Shown one piece after another: positions 1 to 14,761 of a DNA stretch of 64,000 bases. Within the stretch, counting starts at the first letter, position 1; each line of letters opens with the position of its first letter. This stretch comes from Pseudomonas ceruminis (lineage in GTDB: Bacteria; Pseudomonadota; Gammaproteobacteria; Pseudomonadales; Pseudomonadaceae): the NCBI RefSeq assembly GCF_021602025.1, contig NZ_BQHW01000018.1, forward strand, positions 1-64,000, written 5' to 3'. The notes below the pieces were generated by a model, which was not told the DNA's origin, searched no databases, and worked only from the letters and a program-made list of their open reading frames with translations. The translations under genes and the position numbers were made by a program.

Positions 1-63
1 CTCCTTGCGGGTTTGCTTGCGCTTGCCAGCGTACTCGGCGTCGGCGAAGGTCATCTGCTTCAT
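1..63 (-). CDS. IS5-family transposase, N-terminal 21 codons
   Basis: The gene starts at the ATG at 61-63 and runs off the window. The visible residues (MKQMTFADAEYAGKRKQTRK) equal the start of the transposase at 5038, so it is the same or a nearly identical IS5-family DDE transposase. Whether the rest is intact cannot be seen. Confidence 0.8.
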   Translation of the reverse strand, partial: MKQMTFADAEYAGKRKQTRKE

Positions 64-127
64 CGGGAAACTCGGTGGGTGGGGTCGCGGTATTTTGCCA
101 AATCAGAAAGTCTTTTTCAGAGTTTCC
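1..127 (-). mobile_element. IS5-family element, left copy, partial
   Basis: This is the 5' end of an insertion sequence that continues beyond the left window edge. Read on the minus strand, its terminal repeat, leader and first transposase codons closely match the copy starting at 4973, with some substitutions in the leader. The tip abuts CTAG at 128-131, a YTAR target typical of the IS5 subgroup. It is inverted relative to the right-hand copy, so the ptx operon sits between two inverted IS5 ends as in a composite transposon. Confidence 0.85.
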
Positions 128-170
128 CTAGGCTGACAAGCCAAGCGCTGGATCGCAACCATCCATCACC

Positions 171-4576
<4,406 letters not shown>

Positions 4577-4666
4577 TTGATCACCTTTCGCAATATTGCT
4601 GGCCGCACAATTGCGGTTCGCGATGCAAAGGGTAGAAATTCCTTGTTACCGCACTGCTTCTAAAGG

Positions 4667-4684
4667 ATGACATTTCGATGAATA
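4667..4684 (-). promoter_or_regulatory. Candidate Pho box upstream of ptxA
   Basis: Read on the minus strand this is TATTCAT-CGAA-ATGTCAT: two 7-mers resembling CTGTCAT separated by 4 bases, the geometry of a PhoB-binding Pho box. It lies about 90 bp before the ptxA start. Known ptx operons are induced by phosphate starvation, which makes PhoB control plausible. The upstream half-site is a weak match and no convincing -10 is obvious. The rest of 4577-4968 shows no supported gene. Confidence 0.4.
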
Positions 4685-5037
4685 CTTCGAATCTGCCGTA
4701 GCGGGGCGGCAAGCGAAGCCGTGGAAGAACGGGCGCAACGTAGCGTCTTTCTTCACGCGGGATACAGGAGGCTTTGATTGATACTGCTGCGGATTCGCTA
4801 CAGTAACGTTGGGCCAGAACGTAATGCCATCCAAGCAAGAGAGCGCACACTAGCGGACTATAGGAGACATTCTATTCTTGCCCGTCGATTGACCTAGGCC
4901 GTTATGTGGCTGGTCGAAACCTTCAGGTGCCGCCCAACTAGACGTCTGTTGTCGCGCCCAGCTTAATGCTAGGGAAACTCTGAAGAAGACTTCCAGATTT
5001 TGGCAAAATACCCGGATTCCACCCACCGAGTTTCCCG

Positions 5038-5551
5038 ATGAAGCAGATGACCTTCGCCGACGCCGAGTACGCCGGTAAGCGCAAACAAACCCGCAAAGAG
5101 TTGTTCCTGATCGAGATGGATCGGGTGGTGCCGTGGAAGGGTTTGATTGCCTTGATCGAGCCGCATTATCCCAAGGGTGAAGGCGGTCGTCCGGCCTATC
5201 CGCTGATGGCGATGCTGCGCGTGCACCTGATGCAAAACTGGTTCGGTTACAGCGATCCAGCGATGGAAGAGGCGCTGTACGAGACCACCATCCTGCGCCA
5301 GTTCGCGGGGCTGAGCTTGGAGCGTATCCCCGATGAAACCACCATCCTCAACTTCCGTCGTTTGCTGGAGAAGCACGAACTAGCCGCCGGCATCTTGGCT
5401 GTCATCAATGGCTATCTGGGCGACCGAGGGCTGTCGCTGCGCCAAGGCACGATCGTCGATGCCACGCTGATCAATGCGCCGAGTTCGACCAAGAACAAGG
5501 ACGGTAAGCGCGACCCGGAAATGCATCAGACCAAGAAGGGTAACCAGTACT
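5038..5551 (+). CDS. IS5-family transposase, 5' part
   Basis: First 171 codons of a DDE transposase (MKQMTFADAEYAGKRK start, then a DUF772-type N-terminal domain and the first catalytic Asp in IVDATLINAPSS). The reading frame stops inside the inserted intron. Joining base 5551 to base 8640 restores the frame through NQ-YYFGMKAH, the usual IS5 sequence. The gene is thus split by the group II intron and would be functional only if that intron splices. Confidence 0.85.
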
Positions 5552-5889
5552 GTGTGTCACGAACACAGGTCAGATGACCTGTGCTGCTGTGCCGAAGATG
5601 GAAGTAGGCCTTCTGAAGTCGGCTTGCAGGAGCGGACTTCAAACCACCCGGTGCTGCTGCATCCAAAAGGTGTGGTGGTGAGCGACCGAGGAAAAGTCAT
5701 CCCTGAGGATGGCAGGTGAGTATGGAGAAGATGAGCGAAAGCAAACCGTCCGATGACGCATCGTTATGCCCAAGGTGCTGCCGAAACTGAGGTGGAGTAC
5801 TGGCTTCAGGACAAGTCGGGGCGTTTGTAGTGGTCTAATGAAACCGGACACTCATTTAGGCGAGAATGCTCGCCATATCGAGGTGTCAG

Positions 5890-7052
<1,163 letters not shown>

Positions 7053-7307
7053 CCACTACAGTTACCTGCTTACGGACCCGATGGCAGCCGGTGTATAGGC
7101 GGCATGATCTTCATACAGGCTTTGGTACGGAACGTGAGAACCTTGTTCCAGATGCGAAGGAAAATGACAAATGGCCAACACCATGAGGAAGAATACCGAT
7201 GCTGGAACGAGGGGCGGAGCCTCCCGTAGTAGCGATGAAGCCTCTGTAATGGAGGTGGAGCGAAGGGGCGGCGTTATCCGGCCGACGAGCGTTGCCAACC
7301 TCCGGGG

Positions 7308-8576
7308 ATGAGTGGCGTGAGCTCGGCGAAACCTTATGACATAGCGAAACGCACGGTATGGGACGCCTACCAGCAGGTCAGGGCCAACCGCGGTGCTGCC
7401 GGCATCGACGATGAAACCATCGCCGATTTCGAGCGGGATCTGTCTAAGAATCTCTACAAGCTGTGGAATCGGATGTCGTCGGGGTCGTACTTCCCGCCTC
7501 CGGTCAAGCAAGTAGAAATTCCCAAGGCATCGGGAGGCACGCGCAAGCTGGGAGTGCCCACGGTTGGTGATCGTGTCGCGCAAACCGTGGTCAAGCTTCT
7601 CATCGAGCCGGAGCTGGACTCGATCTTCCACTCGGACTCCTATGGGTACCGGCCGGGACGATCAGCGAAGCAGGCGGTGGCGATCACGCGTGAGCGCTGC
7701 TGGCGATACGACTGGGTGGTGGAGTTTGATATCAAGGCAGCCTTCGATCAGATCAATCATGGGTTGCTGATGAAGGCGGTGCGCCTGCACATCAAGGAGG
7801 ACTGGATACTTCTGTACATCGAGCGGTGGCTGGTTGCGCCGTTCGAAACGGATCACGGTATGCGCGTCCGACGCGAACGCGGCACCCCGCAAGGTGGAGT
7901 GATCAGTCCCCTCCTGATGAATCTGTTCATGCACTATGCCTTCGACACCTGGATGCAACGTACCAGCCCCAACTGCCCGTTTGCCCGCTACGCCGATGAT
8001 GCGGTGGTGCACTGCCGCAGTCGAAAGCAAGCGGAGTACGTGATGCGCTCCATTGCTTCACGGCTGGCTGCCTGTGGCTTGACGATGCACCCCGAGAAAT
8101 CGAAGGTCGTGTACTGCAAGGACAGTAACCGTCGCGCAGGTTATCCGCATGTGAGCTTTACCTTCCTCGGCTTCACCTTTAGGCCGAGGAAGGCGCTCAG
8201 CAAACAAGACCAGCTCTTCACGAGCTTCCTTCCGGGAGCGAGTGCGGATGCCTTAAAGCGGATGCGGCAAGCGGTACGCAGGTGGCGACTCAATCGCCAA
8301 ACCCACGTGACGCTGGTCGACGTGGCTCGGCTCTACAATCCAGTGATACAGGGGTGGTCGCAATACTATGGCTCGTTCTATCGGACAGCCATGCTTGGCA
8401 TCTTCCAGCACATTGACCGCGCGCTTGAACGCTGGGCCCGACGAAAATACAAGGCTCTTCATAGGCGCAAGCGGCGCATTAGCCAATGGCTGGACAAGAT
8501 GCGGACTGTGGTACCCCGGCTGTTTCATCACTGGCGAGTGACCGGGCAGCAAGGTTGGATAACGGGAGCCGTATGA
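7308..8576 (+). CDS. ltrA: Group II intron reverse transcriptase/maturase
   Basis: A 422-residue intron-encoded protein. The reverse-transcriptase domain includes RGTPQGGVISPLL and catalytic YADD at residues 228-231. The maturase (X) domain includes IQGWSQYYGSFYR near residue 350. No HNH endonuclease domain follows, so mobility would rely on targets such as replication forks rather than second-strand cleavage. The stop lies about 10 bases into domain V. The frame is intact although the ribozyme is interrupted upstream by the IS3 element. Confidence 0.93.
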   Translation: MSGVSSAKPYDIAKRTVWDAYQQVRANRGAAGIDDETIADFERDLSKNLYKLWNRMSSGSYFPPPVKQVEIPKASGGTRKLGVPTVGDRVAQTVVKLLIEPELDSIFHSDSYGYRPGRSAKQAVAITRERCWRYDWVVEFDIKAAFDQINHGLLMKAVRLHIKEDWILLYIERWLVAPFETDHGMRVRRERGTPQGGVISPLLMNLFMHYAFDTWMQRTSPNCPFARYADDAVVHCRSRKQAEYVMRSIASRLAACGLTMHPEKSKVVYCKDSNRRAGYPHVSFTFLGFTFRPRKALSKQDQLFTSFLPGASADALKRMRQAVRRWRLNRQTHVTLVDVARLYNPVIQGWSQYYGSFYRTAMLGIFQHIDRALERWARRKYKALHRRKRRISQWLDKMRTVVPRLFHHWRVTGQQGWITGAV

Positions 8577-8599
8577 CGCGAGAGTGTCACGTACGGTTC
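8566..8599 (+). ncRNA. Group II intron domain V hairpin
   Basis: A 34-nt stem-loop from GAGCCGTATGACG to CACGTACGGTTC, which has the length and closing pairs of domain V, the catalytic core of group II introns. Domain VI follows at about 8600-8639 as a GC-rich stem (GCGGCTGCGGG with CCCGCGGCCG) that should hold the bulged branch-point A. Confidence 0.9.
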
Positions 8600-8639
8600 T
8601 GCGAGCGGCTGCGGGGGCAGTTCCCGCGGCCGACTCACC

Positions 8640-9106
8640 ACTTCGGCATGAAGGCGCACATCGGTGTCGATGATGAGTCGGGCTTGGTGCACAGCGTGGT
8701 GGGCACGGCGGCCAACGTGGCCGATGTCACCCAGGTCGATAAGCTGCTGCACGGCGATGAGAACATGGTCGGTGCCGACGCGGGTTACACCGGCGTCGAG
8801 AAACGCCCTGAACATGAAGGCCGGGGGGTCATCTGGCAGATCGCCGCCCGCCGTAGTACTTACAAGAAGCTTGATAAGCGCAGTGCTTTGTACAAAGCCA
8901 AGCGCAAGATTGAGAAGGCCAAGGCTCAGGTACGAGCCAAGGTCGAGCATCCGTTCCGGGTGATCAAGCGCCAGTTCGGTTATGTGAAGGTGCGCTTCCG
9001 TGGTCTGGCGAAGAACACGGCGCAACTGATGACGCTGTTCGCGCTGTCGAACCTGTGGATGGCGCGCCGACATTTACTGGCGAATGCAGGAGAGGTGCGC
9101 CTGTAA
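8640..9106 (+). CDS. IS5-family transposase, 3' part
   Basis: The second exon of the transposase split at 5551. It begins with the YFGMKAHIGVDDESGL motif, continues through VVGTAANVADVTQ with the second catalytic Asp in GADAGYTG, and has the Glu region in KVEHPFRVIKRQFGYVKVRFRGL. It ends at TAA 9104-9106, about 150 bp before the right IS end. It has no start of its own and depends on splicing. Confidence 0.85.
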
Positions 9107-9307
9107 TGTGGAAAATGGCTGCCGCGAGGTGCTCGCGGCGGCTAAAAACACAGAAATAAGCGGGTGATCTGAGCGTTTTTGATCGATTTGCCGCTTTTAA
9201 AATCGGCAGGGGCTGAAGTCAGCCAGAAATACACAACTACTTCAGACCATCCCTAAAGCCATAGAATATTTTCCTACTCAATGCCGAGGCCTGAAATTGG
9301 TCCTCTC

Positions 9308-9335
9308 CTATGGGCTTAGCCCGCGAGGCGGGCTG
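9308..9335 (-). terminator. Hairpin downstream of the HIRAN gene
   Basis: TTAGCCCGC-GAG-GCGGGCTGA forms a strong stem just past the stop of the minus-strand gene at 9363. There is no clear U-run, so it may be a terminator or simply an RNA-stabilising hairpin. The rest of 9253-9362 holds nothing I can support. Confidence 0.4.
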
Positions 9336-9362
9336 ATAAGCGGTGGCGTATCCTGACAGTTC

Positions 9363-10157
9363 TCACTCATCGCCGGGGGGTAGATTGACCATCACACCAA
9401 TTTTCAATTTAGTGCCGTACCCACCTACCAATTTGGCTCTGAGCTGGAAACATGAAACACCGTGAATTCCTTGGTCCCCAATCTGTGCGACAAAACTGGC
9501 TGCCGCCTCTCTCGGCAGATAGCCCACTTTGAACCCATCTATGAAAACTGCACATGCGTTGGCGTCATGGGGGTTGTTAGGTTCGGTCACAATGAACGCT
9601 TCAAAGTCATTATCCTCGGCCAAGCATCTGGAGTTCCTGAGTGTTCTCAAAGCCGCCTGATAATGCGACTCTCCAACGATGTCGAACCCAATATCCCTAG
9701 TGCCTTTGATTCTGCCCGTAAGCGGTGGAATCTCAACTCTTTCTGGGCAAGGGAGTGCCTTACTGCGAGTCGGCTTTTGTTCGAGCTCAGCGTTTGGACT
9801 GCCTGGCTTTTGTCCGGTGCGACCAAGAAGGTGGGCACTGCGTTCTTCGGTCGATAGCAAACGACGCTCACCTGCAGCGTTAAGTGGCGATACGAACCCA
9901 TCAAACTCCATGGCTTCAATAAATCTAGCTGCCCGGTTGTACCCGATTTTCAGATGCCGCTGGACCCCACTGATGGAAGCTCGCCTGGCATCTAGTACGA
10001 AGCTGATTGCCTGGATGTATAGCGGGTCGCCAATATCGCTGTAAGAGCCAATGACCGCTGGCTTGGGTGGCTCGTTGCGAGGTGGTCTAGGGCGCGATGT
10101 AGGTTGAGGTATGTCATTGGTGCGTGAGAAATGAAACAACCTATCAAACCAAGACAT
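9363..10157 (-). CDS. FtsK-gamma-like winged helix plus HIRAN domain protein
   Basis: A 264-residue protein from the ATG at 10157 (MSWFDRLFHF), preceded by AAGGAAATCGAT as ribosome-binding site. Residues about 55-115 (DPLYIQAISFVLDARRASIS, then a VQRHLKIGYNRAARFIEAME helix) resemble the FtsK gamma DNA-binding winged helix. The C-terminal 100 residues (GESHYQAALR, then EPNNPHDANACAV and GYLPREAA) match the HIRAN domain, which binds DNA 3' ends or damaged DNA. The combination suggests a DNA-associated accessory protein, possibly cargo of the neighbouring recombinase island. Function is inferred. Confidence 0.75.
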   Translation of the reverse strand: MSWFDRLFHFSRTNDIPQPTSRPRPPRNEPPKPAVIGSYSDIGDPLYIQAISFVLDARRASISGVQRHLKIGYNRAARFIEAMEFDGFVSPLNAAGERRLLSTEERSAHLLGRTGQKPGSPNAELEQKPTRSKALPCPERVEIPPLTGRIKGTRDIGFDIVGESHYQAALRTLRNSRCLAEDNDFEAFIVTEPNNPHDANACAVFIDGFKVGYLPREAAASFVAQIGDQGIHGVSCFQLRAKLVGGYGTKLKIGVMVNLPPGDE

Positions 10158-10377
10158 ATCGATTTCCTTGAAGGCCCGGCGAACCGGGCGGGATTTCTGT
10201 TCAACCAATGTAGCCTGTAGGATCTACACGGTGGATGCCATTTCTTCCAGTGCTGCCGCACAGCGTTTGTCGGAGCTGCTTACCGTGACCGGCCCATTCA
10301 TCGTCATGCCCATCGAGCTGACGCTTGCCAGCCAGAACGCCGCACACGCTGGAATCTGGGTGGTTAAGTCCGTGCAA
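10158..10377. other. Intergenic stretch, possible coding remnant
   Basis: No supported gene. On the plus strand, 10230-10375 reads as a plausible but unrecognised peptide (VDAISSSAAAQRLSELLTVT onward) without a convincing start, which could be a decayed gene end. Confidence 0.25.
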
Positions 10378-10803
10378 TTACCCACCGAACCTTGGCTGAA
10401 CTCGTGCGAGCTCCCGCTCCAACTCCCTTACCCGCTCATACAGTTGCAGATTCTGTGTAAGTACAACATCTCGCTGGTGACAGGCAACTTTTAACTCATC
10501 CTCCAGCACAGCTAGCTTGTCCTGTACCCGCTTAATTGCTTGCGCCTTGGGCGAACGAGTTGTTTTACTGGACGCGGCCTCTACCCGATAAGCCTCAATC
10601 CGTGCAATTAGGGGTTGATGGATTCTTCGTGACTTTTTCAGATAGCCACGATCGAATCCTGCTTCCACACTGACAATGCCAGCCGTAATTTTCGATGAGT
10701 CAATACCAACATGCTCTGAAACAACCGGCGCACCATCTACAAGGCGGTTAAAAGCTTCCTCGCAGACAATCACCCCCCTACTAACCCCATCTTTAGCCTT
10801 CAT
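10378..10803 (-). CDS. Small coiled-coil protein of the recombinase operon (TnpC/GmtX-like)
   Basis: A 141-residue protein whose start overlaps the upstream gene by 4 bases. The N-terminal half (SKITAGIVSVEAGFDRGYLK, then KKSRRIHQPLIARIEAYR) looks like a small DNA-binding unit. Residues 80-135 form a long charged coiled coil. Size, position and layout match the third small protein of Tn554-type elements (TnpC) and, as I recall, GmtX of gamma-mobile-trio islands. It probably helps the recombinases at the element ends. Confidence 0.65.
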   Translation of the reverse strand: MKAKDGVSRGVIVCEEAFNRLVDGAPVVSEHVGIDSSKITAGIVSVEAGFDRGYLKKSRRIHQPLIARIEAYRVEAASSKTTRSPKAQAIKRVQDKLAVLEDELKVACHQRDVVLTQNLQLYERVRELERELARVQPRFGG

Positions 10804-12851
10804 CGCTCAACCCTTCTAGTCTCAATCACACGAGCCTGAAAGCTCACGAGTTTGTCCAGATCGATTTTTGTTATTTGATACTCAACAGAATTTTTTTCAT
10901 AGGACGCAATTTCGGAATTCATTGTTACAATAGCATCAGCTATTTTTTCCGACTTTATTATTGCTCCTTCACACGACAAGCACTCAACAAAGTCGCCGAG
11001 CAGGAAAGAATCGCATCTACCTACTTTCGTGCAACCGCCTAAAAGAGTTGAACGGTAGTAAAGCTCTCCGTTCTTAACCCTGCTAAGGGTTTCAGCGCGG
11101 ACATCTTCCACGCACAACTCCCCGCTCTCTACTCGAGCTTTTTGCTTCTCCATATAGGACCCGGTGCCACCAAAGAGTGATGTCTCCTTACCAAGCAAAT
11201 CTGCTAGAAGCTGATTTGCCACAGCCATGGGCATTCCCACCTGAAATTCCAAGGCAACATGCGACGCGGGCAGAACAAACTCGTTCTTTTTTACGTCGAA
11301 ATAGCCAAAAATAGTTTTCAGGTTTTCGAAATTGTTCGCGTAATACCGAGTCATCTGAATCGTCATATGTTTGTACTGCGACTTCAAGCTCGGCAACGAC
11401 ACAAAGCCACTACTACTTGCATAAAATGCCAATGAGCGTCGTAATTGATGAGAACTTATTGGCCATGGCTTGCCTAAAGCGTATCTATTATCACTAGAGT
11501 AGTCACGTTCCGGATCACTTAGCGTGAGCTCTCGCAGATCAGCTGACTGGATCAAAATACCTCTAGACCAATTCATTTCCCGTGCACGCTTATCCAACCT
11601 ACCAACCCCAACCTCCGTGTCTTCATGAAGCAAAATTGCAGAGTTTAGAAACAAGGGGCATTTCTCGGGATTATCAATTCTGTATAATACACAAAGGCCT
11701 CGACAAATAGCTTGCGCTACCTTTATGGCTTTGATCACTTCTTCGGTGGCCAGCCAGGACTCCTCCTTTCTATAACCCTCGAACTTGGTAGTAGTAGAAA
11801 TGATACTGATCATCCTAGCGCTATCTCGCACTGAGCCATGATCATCCACAGTCTCGGATACAGCTACCTCTTGACTTAGACAGTTATAGGATAATCGGAG
11901 TACTTCCTGATCCCGCATGCCGGTGTAGAGATGAATAATAGTTTTTACTACACATTGCATTGCCATTAACGACCTAGATAATTGTCTTCGGTCTGAGCAG
12001 GCGAACTCGTCACTCATGATCTTGCTCAGACCATGGCTTTTGAGTGCTTGCTCAAACGTAGGCCTACGATGCTTTTCCCCGCCAGCACCACGCGTCCTTT
12101 GTTGGTTTTTTGAACGCCCGTAAAAAAAGTCAGCAAAGCAAGCAATAAAATTCTCAATCCCGTCGAGCCCTAGGTACAGTTGATCAAGAAAATTTCCCAG
12201 TTGATTAATAATACCAAGATATATATGGGTTGGTATAACTGGATGCTGCATACTTTTCGTTCGACCAAACTCCAGATCGTTTGAACTTATAACCTTGTAT
12301 CCTAACCGCTGCTCACCAATGGTGAGCAAGTGATTTAAAAGCCCTCTAAACGTTCTATTGAAATTTGTTCTTTTGTTATTCTGAGAAACAAAAACTGCGA
12401 AATACACTGGTGTTATCAGCAACTGCCGCATCGACAAAACACCTACCAACGGCTTATTTTTTTGATCAAAGCAAAACCGAGCAGCAATACGAAACTCTAC
12501 AAAATATTGCAAAAGTGTTGATGGTGATAGCCTACCGACACGTCCGGACCCGGCACTGTAAATCAGACAAAACAGGATATACTTAACTTCCGCGATCAAC
12601 GCTTCTTGCTCAGGACCGCCCTCAGCAAAGATAGAATTAAAATTCAGTGCCATTATTTTTTTTGCGCTCAACCTGTATGGGTTGAAGTCCCAGGCATCAT
12701 CTCCATAAGTAGCAGTCGGCTTGCCGTTCTTATCTCGACAAAGGACGAAATCAGCAGAAGGTGCGACAGTAGAATTGCCCAGAGCATCTGGAGCAACTGA
12801 GTCTGACTTGTCAGAGCTTATAAATAGCCCACTCACATATCCAGCACTCAA
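10800..12851 (-). CDS. Large tyrosine recombinase/integrase (GmtZ/TnpB-like)
   Basis: A 683-residue protein. The C-terminal half contains tyrosine-recombinase signatures: the Arg box in LYTGMRDQEVLRLSYNCL, the His-x-x-Arg box in ISSHQLRRSLAFYASS, and a His plus nucleophile Tyr in YKHMTIQMTRYYANN. A Cys cluster follows near the C-terminus (GGCTKVGRCD and CLSCEG), possibly a zinc site. The start overlaps the upstream 637-residue gene by 4 bases. The operon is visibly richer in A and T than the ptx region, which suggests separate acquisition. Confidence 0.78.
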   Translation of the reverse strand: MSAGYVSGLFISSDKSDSVAPDALGNSTVAPSADFVLCRDKNGKPTATYGDDAWDFNPYRLSAKKIMALNFNSIFAEGGPEQEALIAEVKYILFCLIYSAGSGRVGRLSPSTLLQYFVEFRIAARFCFDQKNKPLVGVLSMRQLLITPVYFAVFVSQNNKRTNFNRTFRGLLNHLLTIGEQRLGYKVISSNDLEFGRTKSMQHPVIPTHIYLGIINQLGNFLDQLYLGLDGIENFIACFADFFYGRSKNQQRTRGAGGEKHRRPTFEQALKSHGLSKIMSDEFACSDRRQLSRSLMAMQCVVKTIIHLYTGMRDQEVLRLSYNCLSQEVAVSETVDDHGSVRDSARMISIISTTTKFEGYRKEESWLATEEVIKAIKVAQAICRGLCVLYRIDNPEKCPLFLNSAILLHEDTEVGVGRLDKRAREMNWSRGILIQSADLRELTLSDPERDYSSDNRYALGKPWPISSHQLRRSLAFYASSSGFVSLPSLKSQYKHMTIQMTRYYANNFENLKTIFGYFDVKKNEFVLPASHVALEFQVGMPMAVANQLLADLLGKETSLFGGTGSYMEKQKARVESGELCVEDVRAETLSRVKNGELYYRSTLLGGCTKVGRCDSFLLGDFVECLSCEGAIIKSEKIADAIVTMNSEIASYEKNSVEYQITKIDLDKLVSFQARVIETRRVER

Positions 12852-14761
12852 AATACGACTCCCATTTTTTCATAGCGCTGTAATCGATTTTCCCAAAACG
12901 GAGTTAACTCACCCAATACGTTAACTTTACGCCTTATCAGGACAGTCAATTCGGCGCTTGTAGCCGAACGACCTCCAATTACTCCAATAATGAACTCAAT
13001 ACGAATCATCAAGTCTTTAAATAACGTGTCGGCATGATGTAAGTCGGGCGCCGCGCTGCGAACCGCATTAATTACGAATTGCAAACTGAAAAGCTTATGT
13101 AAATCTTCTTCATCTGAGTGACAGACATAGTGCTTGCAGTACAGGCATCCGTATTGCGTTTTGCAACTGGGCTGAATCACTACCACCGGATCTATCGGTG
13201 AGGGGTTGTTAAAGTCATCACAGTGCCCAGTAGCCGTAGCGAAGGAGTCGGCACCTCTCCGCTCGCGTATGACCGATGCGGCCTTGCGAACAGACTGCCA
13301 ATAACTACCAAACTCGCTCTCCTGCTGCTCGATAGACGTTTGTACGTAATCAGACACATTGGTGGAAACCGTATGATTCATGACATCTGCAACCGTTGTC
13401 GGTGAAAGCCCTAGCCCATGCAGTACAACACTCTTGAATTTCCTTACGGCTCTGGAGCTAATATTCGGACAGTCCGGATCAAGATAGATGCCACTGATCG
13501 TTTTATAAAAAACGCTAGAAAACGCCTGCGGCAGTTGCGTACACCCTCCTGTATACCCACCACATTTATTCATATTGAAAAACATTTTGCCGAAGGTTTC
13601 TCCATTCAAAATCCATGCTCTAAGCTTGAGATATCCCCTCAAGAGGCTTAGTCCGTTTTGCTTTCCGATGGCGTATCGAGTTTTCTTACCGCCCGCCCTA
13701 AATTTAATAGCAGAGAATTCTTTTTTAACCAGAGACTTCTCAAGAGCTGTATCTTCTTCATAATCAAACTGCACGAACTCTGCTGGTGAAGCACCAGTAA
13801 TTACAAGAAAAATGCAAGCGTACGCCTTGGCAGCTAGAGCCGCCAATCGAAGTCGCTGTTCGTGCCTAGGATCACAGTTGGCTGACTTGAAATTATCTAA
13901 GGCGCCATCCACTGCTCGGCGAACTGCGGAACGCCTTACATAAGCACCGTCACCCACAAGGGAATCTATATACTCTTCAATTGTAGAAATTCGGCGAGCA
14001 GAATAATTATAAACATGAAGCTTTCTTTCTATGTAAGGACTGAACACTCCTTTATTAGATGGAAAAATAACGACTTGGCAATTATCGTACTCGACAACAC
14101 ATGGAAACGGATTTTCACCTATTACAAACTCGCTCAGGTTGCGGGCGAGTGCGACACATGCTTTCAAGTAAATCTCAACATGCTGCTCCCTCGGTGGTTT
14201 AACCCCACCTCTATTAAACCTAATCCGGATAGCATTGCCGATTATATATCTGGACTCTTCGGGAAAGCGCAGAACAATGAGCCTGATGAAAGCTCGTTGA
14301 AAATTACAAGCACTAACCGGAACAATTTTGCCTACAGCAATTAAATGATTAAGATGCTGCGTATAACTCTGATACGCAGTTATTGTTGAACTCGCCGTCG
14401 AAAATACATCAGTGTGGTTATTGGTATCACACCAAGTCAGCAATTGCGCAAAATACCTACACTCACTATGGATGGTTCTGTGATTACCCATAACGGCGAA
14501 CGATGCTATTATTCTCCTAATCAATTCGAGCCGATCTTTGAAAAGTGACATTTCTACAACCGGATTACATCGACTATCAATATGGCTCTTATTTCTCCCG
14601 CGCTCCACATAAGCAAAGCAGCCTATATCAATAGGCAACGCCTTTACGTCCTTATTGAGTTGTATACGAATTCGCTCAGGCCGCAAAAACTCCTGACTGA
14701 GTTGCGCTACCGTAAAAATATCGGTTTCACGATGAGTCATTTTTGCTTGCGCATCACTCAT
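12848..14761 (-). CDS. Large integrase-like protein with degenerate recombinase core
   Basis: A 637-residue protein overlapping both neighbours (8 bases with the gene upstream, 4 with the gene downstream). Residues 330-490 look like a tyrosine-recombinase fold: FLVITGASPAEFVQ at the first-Arg position but with no Arg there, then SSRAVRKFKSVVLHGLG, VMNHT and SDYVQTS for the Arg, His and Tyr boxes. A C-terminal zinc-binding cluster CKTQYGCLYCKHYVC follows. The missing first Arg suggests a structural or regulatory partner rather than an active enzyme. It fits the recombinase trio layout of Tn554-like and GMT modules. Confidence 0.68.
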   Translation of the reverse strand: MSDAQAKMTHRETDIFTVAQLSQEFLRPERIRIQLNKDVKALPIDIGCFAYVERGRNKSHIDSRCNPVVEMSLFKDRLELIRRIIASFAVMGNHRTIHSECRYFAQLLTWCDTNNHTDVFSTASSTITAYQSYTQHLNHLIAVGKIVPVSACNFQRAFIRLIVLRFPEESRYIIGNAIRIRFNRGGVKPPREQHVEIYLKACVALARNLSEFVIGENPFPCVVEYDNCQVVIFPSNKGVFSPYIERKLHVYNYSARRISTIEEYIDSLVGDGAYVRRSAVRRAVDGALDNFKSANCDPRHEQRLRLAALAAKAYACIFLVITGASPAEFVQFDYEEDTALEKSLVKKEFSAIKFRAGGKKTRYAIGKQNGLSLLRGYLKLRAWILNGETFGKMFFNMNKCGGYTGGCTQLPQAFSSVFYKTISGIYLDPDCPNISSRAVRKFKSVVLHGLGLSPTTVADVMNHTVSTNVSDYVQTSIEQQESEFGSYWQSVRKAASVIRERRGADSFATATGHCDDFNNPSPIDPVVVIQPSCKTQYGCLYCKHYVCHSDEEDLHKLFSLQFVINAVRSAAPDLHHADTLFKDLMIRIEFIIGVIGGRSATSAELTVLIRRKVNVLGELTPFWENRLQRYEKMGVVF

